From Streptomyces tropicalis (GTDB lineage Bacteria > Actinomycetota > Actinomycetes > Streptomycetales > Streptomycetaceae), in the NCBI RefSeq assembly GCF_029269835.1, contig NZ_JARJBB010000018.1, forward strand, positions 1 to 64,000: a stretch of 64,000 nucleotides of DNA, in the 5' to 3' direction. Made by a program: the position numbers and the translations under genes. Every line of letters starts with the position of its first letter. Positions within the stretch are counted from its first letter, which is position 1. The notes below the pieces were generated by a model. It was given only the letters and a program-made list of their open reading frames with translations. It searched no databases and was not told where the DNA came from. Of the stretch, positions 9,132-17,891 are shown piece after piece.

Positions 9132-9317
9132 GCGGCGGCCACGTGCCCCGGCGCGCCCGCCGCCCGAGGGGCGCGCCGGACCCGTGCCCCACCCGCGTGC
9201 CCTGACGCCGGGCGGCCGGCCGCAGGGGAGCGCACACGGGTGACGGGGGACAGCGACATCGACAGCGAGGAACGAGCAAGCGGGGCGCGACCGCGCCCGG
9301 CCGACGGAGGTGACGAG

Positions 9318-10484
9318 ATGCCAGATGAGCGCAGTCGCACGGGTGTCTGGTTGGCGGGGGCGCGTGGATCGGTGGCCACCACGGTCGTCGCCGGCACGGC
9401 CGCTCTGCGGGCGGGGCTGGTGGGGCCGACCGGATGCGTCACCGAGCAGCCGGGGTTCCCCGACGCCGGCCTGCCCGCCCTGTCCGACCTGGTCTTCGGC
9501 GGGCACGACGTGGCCTGCACGCCGCTGCCGAAGCGGGCCGAACAACTGGTCGCGGCCGGGGTCCTGCCCCACGGGCTGCCCACTCTCGTCCACGACGACC
9601 TGGCCGCCGCCGACGCCGAGATACGCCCGGCCCCGCTCCCGGACCGCGACATGAGCCAGTCGGACGCCGCCGAGGCGATACGCGCCGACATCGACGCCTT
9701 CCGCGAGCGGCACGGCCTGGCACGGGTGGTCGTCGTCAACGTGTCCTCGACCGAACCGGTCGTCCCGGAGCACCCGGCGCACGTCTCGGCCGAAGCCCTG
9801 CGTGCCGCGCTCGCCGCCGGTGAGGACGTGCTGCCGCCCAGCTCCCTGTACGCCCTGGCCGCGATCGACGCCGGGTGCGCCCACGTCGACTTCACGCCGT
9901 CCCCCGGCATGCGGATCCCGGCCCTGGAGGAACTGGCCGAGGACGCCGGCCTGCCGTACGCCGGGAACGACGGCAAGACGGGGGAGACCCTGCTGAAGGC
10001 GACCCTCGGACCGATGTTCGCCGCCCGGGGCCTGCGGGTGCGGACCTGGTCCGGCACCAACCTGCTCGGCGGCGGCGACGGCGAGACGCTCGCCGATCCG
10101 GCCGCGATGGCCAGCAAGGCGGTCTCCAAACAGCGGGTGCTCGCGGAGACGCTGGGACACCCGGTCGAGGGCGAGGTCCACATCGACTACGTGCCCTCCC
10201 TCGGCGACTGGAAGACCGCCTGGGACCACGTGACGTTCGAGGGGTTCCTCGGGGTGCGGATGAACCTGCAGTTCACCTGGGCCGGCTGTGACTCGGCACT
10301 CGCCGCGCCGCTGGTGCTGGACCTGGCCCGGCTGGCGGCCCGGGCTCATGAGCGGGGGATCTCCGGTCCCCTCGGCGGGCTGGCCTTCTTCTTCAAGGAT
10401 CCCGTCGGCAGCGGTGAGCACGCCGTGATGGGCCAGTACGAGACACTGCGGACCTTCGCCGCCGGGCTCGGGGGCCGGCGGTGA
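9318..10484 (+). CDS. Inositol-3-phosphate-synthase-like cyclase at the head of the ebo operon
   Basis: The 388-residue protein has an NAD-binding start GVWLAGARGSVATTVV and the cyclase core AGNDGKTGETLLKATLG followed by LLGGGDG and a conserved VSKQ, matching the myo-inositol-1-phosphate synthase family. Those enzymes turn glucose 6-phosphate into inositol 3-phosphate by NAD-dependent oxidation, aldol closure and reduction. GGAGG at 9306-9310 fixes ATG 9318. The next gene begins inside its stop codon. Because the ebo operon here lacks EboD, which also belongs to a sugar-phosphate cyclase superfamily, I infer this enzyme supplies the cyclised precursor. It could instead be a diverged synthase with another sugar phosphate as substrate. 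Confidence 0.82.
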   Translation: MPDERSRTGVWLAGARGSVATTVVAGTAALRAGLVGPTGCVTEQPGFPDAGLPALSDLVFGGHDVACTPLPKRAEQLVAAGVLPHGLPTLVHDDLAAADAEIRPAPLPDRDMSQSDAAEAIRADIDAFRERHGLARVVVVNVSSTEPVVPEHPAHVSAEALRAALAAGEDVLPPSSLYALAAIDAGCAHVDFTPSPGMRIPALEELAEDAGLPYAGNDGKTGETLLKATLGPMFAARGLRVRTWSGTNLLGGGDGETLADPAAMASKAVSKQRVLAETLGHPVEGEVHIDYVPSLGDWKTAWDHVTFEGFLGVRMNLQFTWAGCDSALAAPLVLDLARLAARAHERGISGPLGGLAFFFKDPVGSGEHAVMGQYETLRTFAAGLGGRR

Positions 10485-11503
10485 TCCGCCCGTCCGCGCT
10501 CCGGTTCGGCCCGGGACCCGACCGGCGAGCGGGCGGGCACCCGGGGTCGTGCAACGACCCGGCCGGCGCCCCACGTCCCGGATCCGCGGCCCGCGCGCCC
10601 GCTCCGCCCGCGAGGCCCTCGCCGGGCCGGCGTCTGCGGGACCTGGCCGAACTGGTACGCGCCCCGGCCGCGTTCACCGTGCCGGGGGACGTCCTCGCGG
10701 GAGCGGCCGCCGGGGGCCGCCGCCCGGACACGTCCGTGGCCGGTCTGGCCGCCTCTTCGGTCTGCCTGTACTGGGCCGGGATGGCGCTCAACGACTGGGC
10801 CGACCGCGACCTGGACGCCGTCGAACGTCCCGAGCGGCCGATCCCCTCCGGCCGTGTGAGCGCACCCGTCGCCCTGGGCACCGCCGTCACCCTGACCGCG
10901 GTCTCCCTCGGCCTGGCCGCGGCCGCCGAAGGCCTCCGCGCGCTGACGGTCGCGGTGCCCCTCGCGGCGACCGTCTGGGGCTACGACCTGTGGGCCAAGT
11001 CCCGCCCGTCGGGCCCCGCGGTGATGGCGGCCGCCCGGGGACTCGACGTACTGCTCGGTGTCCGCGCGGGCCGGATGCGGCCCGCCCTCCCGGCGGCCGC
11101 GACCGTCGCCGGGCACACCCTCGCCGTCACCGCGCTCAGCCGCGCCGAGGTCACGGGAGCGGAACCGTGGCTGCCCGGGGTGACACTCGCCGTCACCGGC
11201 GCCGTCGCGGCCGTGACGGCACTGCGCCACGGCCCGGCGCGGCAGGGCAGGGGCCGCGGGCACCGACTGGCCGTCGCGGCCGGGCTCGTCACGTACGCCG
11301 CGACCGCCGGCCGCGCCCAGGCACGGGCCGTCGCCGATCCCTCGCCGGGAAAGGTCCGCGGGGCCGTCGGCGCGGGGATCCTCGGCCTGATCCCGCTCCA
11401 GACCGCGCTCACCGCGGGCGCGGGCTCCGTCCGCTCCGCGCTTCCGCTCGCCGCGGTCTTTCCGCTGGCCCGATCCCTGTCCAGGCGGGTGTCCCCGACA
11501 TGA
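10481..11503 (+). CDS. eboC: EboC-like UbiA-family membrane protein
   Basis: An integral membrane protein with eight or nine hydrophobic segments after a Pro/Ala/Arg-rich leader of about 55 residues. The first aspartate-rich motif NDWADRDLD, as in UbiA prenyltransferases, lies near residue 107 and is followed by ERPERPIPSG, a sequence shared by EboC proteins. The second Asp-rich motif is weaker, near YDLWAKS. GTG 10481 overlaps the preceding stop. UbiA enzymes move isoprenoid chains onto acceptors in the membrane; the substrate of EboC is not established. In ebo operons it is thought to help processing or movement of a metabolite across the membrane. Confidence 0.85.
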   Translation: MIRPSALRFGPGPDRRAGGHPGSCNDPAGAPRPGSAARAPAPPARPSPGRRLRDLAELVRAPAAFTVPGDVLAGAAAGGRRPDTSVAGLAASSVCLYWAGMALNDWADRDLDAVERPERPIPSGRVSAPVALGTAVTLTAVSLGLAAAAEGLRALTVAVPLAATVWGYDLWAKSRPSGPAVMAAARGLDVLLGVRAGRMRPALPAAATVAGHTLAVTALSRAEVTGAEPWLPGVTLAVTGAVAAVTALRHGPARQGRGRGHRLAVAAGLVTYAATAGRAQARAVADPSPGKVRGAVGAGILGLIPLQTALTAGAGSVRSALPLAAVFPLARSLSRRVSPT

Positions 11504-12399
11504 CCGAACCGCGTCCTCGCGACAACACGCCCGCCGAGCCCGTCCTGCGCTACGGGTTCGGCACCAACGGCTTCTCCAACCACCGGCTGGAGGACGCGCT
11601 CGCCGTCATCGCCGACCTGGGCTACGACGGTGCGGCGCTCACCCTCGACCACCACCACCTCGACCCGTTCGCGCCCGGCCTGGCCGCGCGGACGGCGGCC
11701 CTCGCCGACCGCCTCGACCGTCTCGGGCTCAGTGTGGTGATCGAGACCGGAGCCCGATACCTGCTGGATCCCTGGCACAAGCACGAGCCCACCCTGCTCG
11801 CGGCCGAAGGACGGGAGCGCAGGGTGGACTTCCTGCGCCGGGCCGTGGCCGTCGGCGCCGACCTCGGCGCGCAGGCCGTCTCCTTCTGGGCCGGCGTCCG
11901 GCCCGCGGCGCTCGACCCGCGGACGGCCTGGGACCGGCTGGTCGCCGGATGCGCCGAGGTCGTCGAGGCGGCGGAGAAGGCGGGCGTCCTCCTGGGCTTC
12001 GAACCCGAACCGGGGATGCTCGTGGAGTCCGTCGACGAGTACACCGGGCTGGCCGCGGCGCTCGGCGACCCGGCCCCGTTCGGCCTGACCCTCGACATCG
12101 GCCACTGCCGCTGCCTGGAGCCGTACCCGGTGCCCGAGTGCGTGCGCCGGGCCGGGAACCGGCTGGTCAACGTACAGATCGACGACATGCGCCGGGGCAC
12201 CCACGAGCATCTGGAGTTCGGTGGCGGCGAGATCGACTTCCCGCCCGTCCTCCGCGCCCTCGACGAGGTCGGCTACCGCGGGCTGGTCGCCGTCGAACTG
12301 CCCCGGCACAGCCACGACGCGCCGGGCGTGGCCCGCCGGTCCCTGGACTTCCTGCGCTCGTGCGACCCGGCGGTCCGTCGTGAGGAGGAGATGGCATGA
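11500..12399 (+). CDS. Sugar phosphate isomerase/epimerase (xylose-isomerase-like TIM barrel)
   Basis: The 299-residue protein shows AP-endonuclease-2/xylose-isomerase-like features: YGFGTNGFSNHRLEDALAVI, GFEPEPGMLVES with the metal-binding Glu, LTLDIGHCRC with Asp and His, and LVNVQIDDM and VAVELPRHSHD near the end. Divalent-metal isomerisation or epimerisation of a sugar or cyclitol is expected. It overlaps both EboC upstream and EboA downstream by four bases, so it is an integral part of the ebo operon here. Its pairing with an inositol-phosphate-type cyclase suggests work on a cyclitol or keto sugar. Confidence 0.85.
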   Translation: MTEPRPRDNTPAEPVLRYGFGTNGFSNHRLEDALAVIADLGYDGAALTLDHHHLDPFAPGLAARTAALADRLDRLGLSVVIETGARYLLDPWHKHEPTLLAAEGRERRVDFLRRAVAVGADLGAQAVSFWAGVRPAALDPRTAWDRLVAGCAEVVEAAEKAGVLLGFEPEPGMLVESVDEYTGLAAALGDPAPFGLTLDIGHCRCLEPYPVPECVRRAGNRLVNVQIDDMRRGTHEHLEFGGGEIDFPPVLRALDEVGYRGLVAVELPRHSHDAPGVARRSLDFLRSCDPAVRREEEMA

Positions 12400-13088
12400 C
12401 ACCCGACCACCTCAGAACCGCCCTGACCGAGCGGATGACCGAGGAGGGCGGACGGTGGCTCGCCGGCGCGTGCGCCTCGGTCGCCGCCGAACCCGAAGTC
12501 GTCCGCGGCCTGTTCCCCCTGGTCGGACGCCGATGCGGACGCGGCCCGCTGGACCCCGCCGTCCCGCACGGGTGGACGGTGGACGACGCGGCCCGCGCCC
12601 TGCTGCTGACCGCCGTCCCGCTGACCGGCACCCCGTTGCTGGAGGAGATCGGGGAGCTCTACCGGAGCGGTGACGCGGCGGAACGGCGCGCCGTGCTGCG
12701 CGGCCTGCCGCTGCTGCCCGTCGGCGACGGCGCGCTGCCCCTGGTACGCGACGCCCTGCGCACCAACGACACGCGGCTGATCGCGGCGGCCCTCGGTGAC
12801 TACGCGACCGACCACCTGGACGCGGAAAGCTACCGCCAAGGCGTGCTCAAGTGCGTCTTCACCGGTATCCCGCTGACTGCGCTGCCCGGCCTGCCCGGCC
12901 GGGCGGACATCCAACTGGCCCGCATGATGGCCGGGTTCGCCCAGGAGCGGACCGCCGCGGGACGCGAGGTGCCCACCGACATCGGGCCGGTCCTCGCGCT
13001 CTTCCCGGACGTACGGGTGCCCCGCCACCGGGAACGCGCGGACGTCCGCTCCGCGACCACCGACCGTCCCAGCCCCCGGGAGGCGTGA
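12396..13088 (+). CDS. eboA: EboA-domain protein
   Basis: A 230-residue soluble, mostly helical protein with the EboA pattern: WTVDDAARALLLTAVPL, GELYRSGDAAERRAVLRGLP, LVRDALRTNDTRLIAAALGDYA and KCVFTGIPL. Helical-repeat (HEAT-like) character suggests a scaffold rather than an enzyme. EboA is the marker gene of ebo clusters, which are widespread in bacteria and algal plastids; in Nostoc punctiforme the cluster is needed for moving a scytonemin precursor to the periplasm. The gene is coupled by ATGA to the upstream isomerase and by TGATG to the TatD-like gene. Assignment is firm, biochemical role unknown. Confidence 0.88.
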   Translation: MTPDHLRTALTERMTEEGGRWLAGACASVAAEPEVVRGLFPLVGRRCGRGPLDPAVPHGWTVDDAARALLLTAVPLTGTPLLEEIGELYRSGDAAERRAVLRGLPLLPVGDGALPLVRDALRTNDTRLIAAALGDYATDHLDAESYRQGVLKCVFTGIPLTALPGLPGRADIQLARMMAGFAQERTAAGREVPTDIGPVLALFPDVRVPRHRERADVRSATTDRPSPREA

Positions 13089-13954
13089 TGCGTATCTTCG
13101 ACCCGCACATCCACATGACCTCGCGCACCACCGACGACTACGAGGCGATGCACGCGGCCGGCGTACGCGCCCTGGTGGAGCCCGCGTTCTGGCTCGGCCA
13201 GCCGCGCACCTCCGTGGGCAGCTTCCTGGACTACTTCGACTCGCTCATCGGCTGGGAGCCGTTCCGGGCCGCCCAGTTCGGGATCCGCCACCACTGCACC
13301 GTCGCCCTCAACCCCAAGGAGGCCAACGACCCGCGCTGCGCCGAGGTCCTCCAGCACCTGCCGCGCTACCTGCTCAAGGACGGCGTGGTCGCCGTCGGCG
13401 AGATCGGCTACGACTCGATGACGCCCGAGGAGGACGAGGCGTTCGCCGCCCAGCTGCAGCTCGCTCTCACCCACGACCTGCCGGCACTGGTCCACACGCC
13501 GCACCGCGACAAGGCCGCGGGCGTCGAGCGCACCCTCGCCGTGGTGAAGGAGTCGGGACTCGCCCCGGAGCGCGTCGTCGTCGACCACCTCAACGAAGTG
13601 ACGGTACGTCAGGTCGTGGACTCGGGCTGCTGGATGGGGTTCTCCATCTATCCCGACACCAAGATGGACGAGCGCCGCATGGTCGCCGTGCTGCGGGAGT
13701 TCGGCACCGAGCGGATCCTCGTCAACTCGGCCGCGGACTGGGGGAGGAGTGACCCGCTGAAGACACGGCGGACCGGGGACGCCATGCTCGCCGCGGGCTT
13801 CACTCCCGACGACGTGGACACCGTCCTGTGGCGCAACCCCGTCGCCTTCTACGGCCAGAGCGGCAAGCTGGAGCTGGACGGCTCGGGCACGCCCGGCACC
13901 GACGCCACTTTCGAGGGCAACTCCGTGCTGCGCGGCGTCCGGGCGGAGGTGTAG
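13088..13954 (+). CDS. eboB: EboB, TatD-family metal-dependent hydrolase
   Basis: The amidohydrolase fold is clear: RIFDPHIHM carries the first HxH metal pair, VGEIGYD the bridging Glu, LVHTPHRDK and VVDHLNE further His residues, and LVNSAADWGRSDPLKT the final Asp. At 288 residues it matches the EboB subgroup rather than housekeeping TatD nucleases. ATG 13088 overlaps the EboA stop by one base. In ebo clusters it is presumed to hydrolyse a small metabolite, not DNA. The five metal ligands are all present, so activity is likely. Confidence 0.87.
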   Translation: MRIFDPHIHMTSRTTDDYEAMHAAGVRALVEPAFWLGQPRTSVGSFLDYFDSLIGWEPFRAAQFGIRHHCTVALNPKEANDPRCAEVLQHLPRYLLKDGVVAVGEIGYDSMTPEEDEAFAAQLQLALTHDLPALVHTPHRDKAAGVERTLAVVKESGLAPERVVVDHLNEVTVRQVVDSGCWMGFSIYPDTKMDERRMVAVLREFGTERILVNSAADWGRSDPLKTRRTGDAMLAAGFTPDDVDTVLWRNPVAFYGQSGKLELDGSGTPGTDATFEGNSVLRGVRAEV

Positions 13955-13956
13955 CC

Positions 13957-15123
13957 GTGCGTCTGCACCACCCCGACGGCACCGTCGTCCACCTCGCGTA
14001 CTGCACCAACGTCCACCCCGCCGAGGACTTCGACGGGGTGCTCGCCCAACTGGCGCGGCACGCCCAGCCGGTACGCGAGCGGCTGGGGGTGCCCGTCCTC
14101 GGCCTGGGCCTGTGGCTGGCCCGCGACGCCGCGGCGGCCCTCGCCGCGGACGACGGCGCGGTCGCGAGGCTCCGCCGGGAGCTCACCGCCCGCGGCCTGG
14201 AGGTGGTCACGCTCAACGGCTTCCCCTACCGCGGCTTCCACGACCCCGTCGTCAAGCACGCCGTCTACCGGCCGGACTGGACCACCCCCGAGAGGTTGCA
14301 CTACACCCTCGACCTCGCCCGTGTGCTTGCGGCACTGCTCCCCGAGGACGCCGCGTACGGCAGCGTGTCCACCGTGCCGCTGGGCTGGCGGACCCCGTGG
14401 ACGGCCGGGCAGGCGGACGAGGCCGCCCGTGCCCTCGACTCGCTGGCCGGCGGCCTGGCGGCCCTGGCCGGTGACACGGGCCGGACGATCAAGGCCGGCC
14501 TGGAACCCGAGCCGGGCTGCGTCGTCGAGACCACCGCCCAGGCTGCCCGGCACCTCGCCCGCGTGGACACCGACCGCATCGGGATCTGCCTGGACGCCTG
14601 CCATCTGGCGGTCGGCTTCGAGGATCCGGCCGCCGCACTCGCCCGCCTGGACGCGGCCGGACTCACGGTGGTCAAGACCCAGGCCTCCTGCGCCCTGCAG
14701 GCCGGCGACCCGTCCGATCCGGCGACGCGGGCGGCTCTGGCCGCCTTCACCGAGCCGCGCTTCCTGCACCAGGTCCGGGAACGAGGGGCCCCGCCCCTGG
14801 CCGTGGACGACCTGGACGCCGCCCTGGCCGGGGGACTGCCCGCCCGCGACCCCTGGCGAGTCCACTACCACGTGCCGCTGCACGCCGACCCGGAACCCCC
14901 GTTGACCACGACGCGCCCCGAACTGGAGGCGACCCTCGCCGCCCTGCTCGGCCAGGACACCGCCCGCACCGCGCACGTGGAGGCCGAGACCTACACCTGG
15001 GGGGTGCTCCCCGAGGATCGCCGGCCGGAGGGCCCCGGAGCCCTCGCCGACGGCATAGCCGCCGAACTGGCCTTCACCCGCGACCACCTGGTCTCCCTCG
15101 GCCTGAAGGAGGTCGCCCCGTGA
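13957..15123 (+). CDS. eboE: EboE, TIM-barrel metabolite traffic protein
   Basis: The 388-residue protein begins HPDGTVVHLAYCTNVHP, a start typical of EboE, and continues with LTARGLEVVTLNGFPYRGFH, IKAGLEPEPGC and GICLDACHLAVGFE. The metal-type Glu, Asp and His residues of xylose-isomerase-like barrels are therefore present. GTG 13957 has GGAGG six bases upstream; longer reading frames upstream overlap the EboB gene and lack a ribosome site. It overlaps the EboF gene by four bases. EboE probably acts with EboF in handling the same metabolite; the reaction is unproven. Confidence 0.87.
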   Translation: MRLHHPDGTVVHLAYCTNVHPAEDFDGVLAQLARHAQPVRERLGVPVLGLGLWLARDAAAALAADDGAVARLRRELTARGLEVVTLNGFPYRGFHDPVVKHAVYRPDWTTPERLHYTLDLARVLAALLPEDAAYGSVSTVPLGWRTPWTAGQADEAARALDSLAGGLAALAGDTGRTIKAGLEPEPGCVVETTAQAARHLARVDTDRIGICLDACHLAVGFEDPAAALARLDAAGLTVVKTQASCALQAGDPSDPATRAALAAFTEPRFLHQVRERGAPPLAVDDLDAALAGGLPARDPWRVHYHVPLHADPEPPLTTTRPELEATLAALLGQDTARTAHVEAETYTWGVLPEDRRPEGPGALADGIAAELAFTRDHLVSLGLKEVAP

Positions 15124-16517
15124 GCCCCGCACCCCTGCTCGTCCTCGACGTGGTGGGTCTCACCCCCCGGCTGCTCGCCCACATGCCCCGGCTGCGCGCC
15201 CTGGGCGAGTCGGGCTTCACCGCACGTCTGGACACCGCGTTCCCCGCCGTCACCTGCACCGTGCAGTCCACCCTGCTCACCGGGCAGCCCGCCACCGGCC
15301 ACGGCATCGTCGGCAACGGCTGGTACTTCCGCGACCTCGGCGAGGTGCTGCTGTGGCGGCAGCACAACGCGCTCGTCGGCGGGGAGAAGCTGTGGGACGC
15401 GGCACGGCGCGCCCATCCCGGCTACCGCGTCGCCAATGTCTGCTGGTGGTACGCCATGGGCGCCGACGTCGACCTCACCGTCACCCCGCGGCCGATCTAC
15501 TACTCCGACGGCCGCAAGGAGCCCGACTGCTACACCCACCCCCCGCAGCTGCACGACGAACTCACCGCCAAGCTCGGCACCTTCCCGCTGTTCACCTACT
15601 GGGGGCCGACCGCCTCCATCACCTCCTCCCGATGGATCGTCGACGCCGCCCGGCACATCCTCGCCACCCAGGCACCCGACCTCAGCCTCGTCTACGTCCC
15701 CCACCTCGACTACGACCTGCAGCGCCACGGACCCGACGATCCTCGTGCCGCCGCGGCGGCGGCCGAGGTCGACCGGGTCCTCGCCCCGCTGCTGGACGAC
15801 GCGGCCGAGCGCTCGGTCACCGTGGTCGCCCTGTCCGAGTACGGCATCACCGACGTCTCCAGGGCGGTGGACGTCAACCGGGTGCTGCGCCGGGCCGGGC
15901 TGCTGCACGTCCACACCCAGGACGGCATGGAATACCTCGACCCGTGGACGTCGGCCGCCTTCGCCGTCGCCGATCACCAGGTCGCCCACGTCTACGTGGC
16001 GGACCCCGCCGACACCGAACGCGTCCGCGAACTGCTGGCCGGCACCGACGGCGTGGCCGAGGTGCTCACCGAGGCCGGCAAGAAGGCGTACGGCGTCGAC
16101 CACCCGCGCGCGGGGGACCTCGTCGCCGTCGCCGAGCCCGACGCGTGGTTCACCTACTACTACTGGCTCGACGACGACCGCGCCCCGGACTTCGCCCGCC
16201 TGGTCGAGATCCACCGCAAGCCCGGTTACGACCCGGCCGAGCTGTTCATGGACCCGAAGGACCCCAAGGTGAAGCTGCGCGCCGCCGCCGCGCTCGCCCG
16301 GAAGAAGCTCGGCCTGCGCTACCGCATGAGCGTCGTCCCCCTCGACCCGTCCCCGGTACGCGGCAGCCACGGCCGCCTGCCCGACCGCCCCGACGACGGC
16401 CCCGTGCTCCTGTGCTCCCAACCGCGCGAGGCGCGCGACCACTACGACGCGACCGAGGTCAAGGACCTGCTGCTGCGCCTGGCCGGGATCACCCCGAGCG
16501 CCTCCCCGGCTCCCTGA
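15120..16517 (+). CDS. eboF: EboF, nucleotide pyrophosphatase/phosphodiesterase-family protein
   Basis: A 465-residue alkaline-phosphatase superfamily enzyme: LLVLDVVGLTPRL carries the first metal Asp, FPAVTCTVQSTLLTG contains the nucleophile Thr in the TxxxxxxTG pattern, YVPHLDYDLQRHG carries Asp and His, and VVALSEYGITDV the second metal site. In place of the common DHG it has SEYG, as in other EboF proteins. There is no signal peptide, so it should be cytoplasmic. GTG 15120 overlaps the EboE stop. It probably cleaves a phosphodiester or phosphonate-type bond in the metabolite made by this operon. Confidence 0.86.
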   Translation: MSPAPLLVLDVVGLTPRLLAHMPRLRALGESGFTARLDTAFPAVTCTVQSTLLTGQPATGHGIVGNGWYFRDLGEVLLWRQHNALVGGEKLWDAARRAHPGYRVANVCWWYAMGADVDLTVTPRPIYYSDGRKEPDCYTHPPQLHDELTAKLGTFPLFTYWGPTASITSSRWIVDAARHILATQAPDLSLVYVPHLDYDLQRHGPDDPRAAAAAAEVDRVLAPLLDDAAERSVTVVALSEYGITDVSRAVDVNRVLRRAGLLHVHTQDGMEYLDPWTSAAFAVADHQVAHVYVADPADTERVRELLAGTDGVAEVLTEAGKKAYGVDHPRAGDLVAVAEPDAWFTYYYWLDDDRAPDFARLVEIHRKPGYDPAELFMDPKDPKVKLRAAAALARKKLGLRYRMSVVPLDPSPVRGSHGRLPDRPDDGPVLLCSQPREARDHYDATEVKDLLLRLAGITPSASPAP

Positions 16518-16559
16518 CACTCCACGACCGCCCCACCGACGAACCCACCGGAGGAACCG

Positions 16560-17567
16560 ATGCCACGCCCGATCACCCTGTTCACCGGTCAGTGGGCCGA
16601 CCTGCCGTTCGAGGACGTGTGCCGGCTGGCGGCGAAATGGGGGTACGACGGGTTGGAGATCGCCTGCTGGGGCGACCACTTCGAGGTCGACAAGGCCCTG
16701 GCCGACGAGGACTACGTTCCCCGCCGCCGCGCCCTCCTGGAGAAGTACAACCTGCGCTGCTGGACACTCTCCTGCCACCTGACGGGCCAGGCCGTCTGCG
16801 ACCACCCCATCGACGAGCGCCACCGCGGCATCCTTCCCGCCCGCATCTGGGGCGACGGCGAACCCGAGGGCGTCCGGCGGCGCGCCGCACAGGAGATCAA
16901 GGACACCGCGCGCGCCGCCGCCGCGTTCGGGGTGAAGACCGTCGTCGGCTTCACGGGATCCTCGATCTGGCACACCGTGGCGATGTTCCCGCCGGTTCCA
17001 CCGGAGATGATCGAGCGCGGCTACGCGGACTTCGCCGAGCGCTGGAACCCCATCCTCGACGTCTTCGACGAGGTCGGCGTGCGCTTCGCCCACGAGGTCC
17101 ACCCCTCCGAGATCGCCTACGACTACTGGACGACCGTGCGCACCCTGGAGGCGATCGGCCACCGGGAGGCCTTCGGGCTCAACTTCGACCCGTCCCACTT
17201 CGTCTGGCAGGACCTGGACCCGGTCGGCTTCCTGTGGGACTTCAAGGACCGCATCTACCACGTGGACTGCAAGGAGTCGGTCAAGCGGTTCAACGGGCGC
17301 AACGGCCGCCTCGGCTCCCATCTGCCGTGGGCGGACCCGCGTCGCGGCTGGGACTTCGTCTCCACCGGGCACGGGGACGTCCCCTGGGAGGCGTGCTTCC
17401 GGATGCTCAACTCGATCGGGTACGACGGGCCCATCTCGGTGGAGTGGGAGGACGCCGGCATGGACCGCATGGTCGGTGCCCCCGACGCCCTGCGGTTCAT
17501 CCGCGCGCTCGGGGCGATCGAGCCGTCGGCCCGGTCCTTCGACTCGGCCTTCTCCTCCGGAGACTGA
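16560..17567 (+). CDS. Sugar phosphate isomerase/epimerase closing the ebo operon
   Basis: The 335-residue TIM-barrel protein starts PITLFTGQWADLPFEDVCRL and has FAHEVHPSEIAYDYWT with the metal Glu and His, LNFDPSHFVWQ with Asp and His, VDCKES, and ISVEWEDAGMD with the final Glu, a full set of xylose-isomerase-type ligands. GGAGGAA just upstream supports ATG 16560. It lies 42 bases after EboF and before a strong terminator, so it is the last gene of the unit. Similar proteins are often annotated as keto-sugar or inosose isomerases. Together with the Gfo/Idh enzyme and the cyclase it points to a keto sugar or cyclitol pathway. Confidence 0.87.
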   Translation: MPRPITLFTGQWADLPFEDVCRLAAKWGYDGLEIACWGDHFEVDKALADEDYVPRRRALLEKYNLRCWTLSCHLTGQAVCDHPIDERHRGILPARIWGDGEPEGVRRRAAQEIKDTARAAAAFGVKTVVGFTGSSIWHTVAMFPPVPPEMIERGYADFAERWNPILDVFDEVGVRFAHEVHPSEIAYDYWTTVRTLEAIGHREAFGLNFDPSHFVWQDLDPVGFLWDFKDRIYHVDCKESVKRFNGRNGRLGSHLPWADPRRGWDFVSTGHGDVPWEACFRMLNSIGYDGPISVEWEDAGMDRMVGAPDALRFIRALGAIEPSARSFDSAFSSGD

Positions 17568-17608
17568 CGGTTTCCCTGCCAGGGCGTCACCTTCGCGGTC
17601 GGCCGGAC

Positions 17609-17643
17609 GGCCCCTCCCGGTCGGCCCACGGCCGGGAGGGGCC
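17609..17643 (+). terminator. Terminator of the ebo operon
   Basis: Twelve-base perfect arms, GGCCCCTCCCGG at 17609-17620 and its complement at 17632-17643, with an 11-base loop. It stands 42 bases after the last stop. The 324-base gap 17568-17891 otherwise contains only the upstream region of the next operon; no gene or clear -35/-10 pair was found. Confidence 0.85.
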
Positions 17644-17891
17644 GCCGGCCGGCCGCGGCGCGTCATGGATGTCCTCACGGCGCTCGTCGACCTGTCGACC
17701 GCACCGGCCGGGACGCGCGCGGGCGGCCCGCGCGGACGGTTCGCGGGGACATTCGTGCCGCCCCTGTGAAGACATGAGGGACTTGGGGCACGGGTCTTGC
17801 CCTCGGGGCCGGCGCGAGATCACGATGTGGCGCCTGCTGACTGGTGAGTAACAAACGCCCGTCGCCGCCGCAACCGGAAGAGGGTCCCGCC

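Noticed and set aside
9318..17567. Presence of EboD within the ebo operon
   Set aside because: No dehydroquinate-synthase-like sequence was found in any gene of the run.
14991..17678. Very long open frame on the minus strand across EboF and the isomerase
   Set aside because: Low-complexity Gly/Val/Arg composition typical of antisense reading of high-GC genes; the plus-strand genes have clear families.
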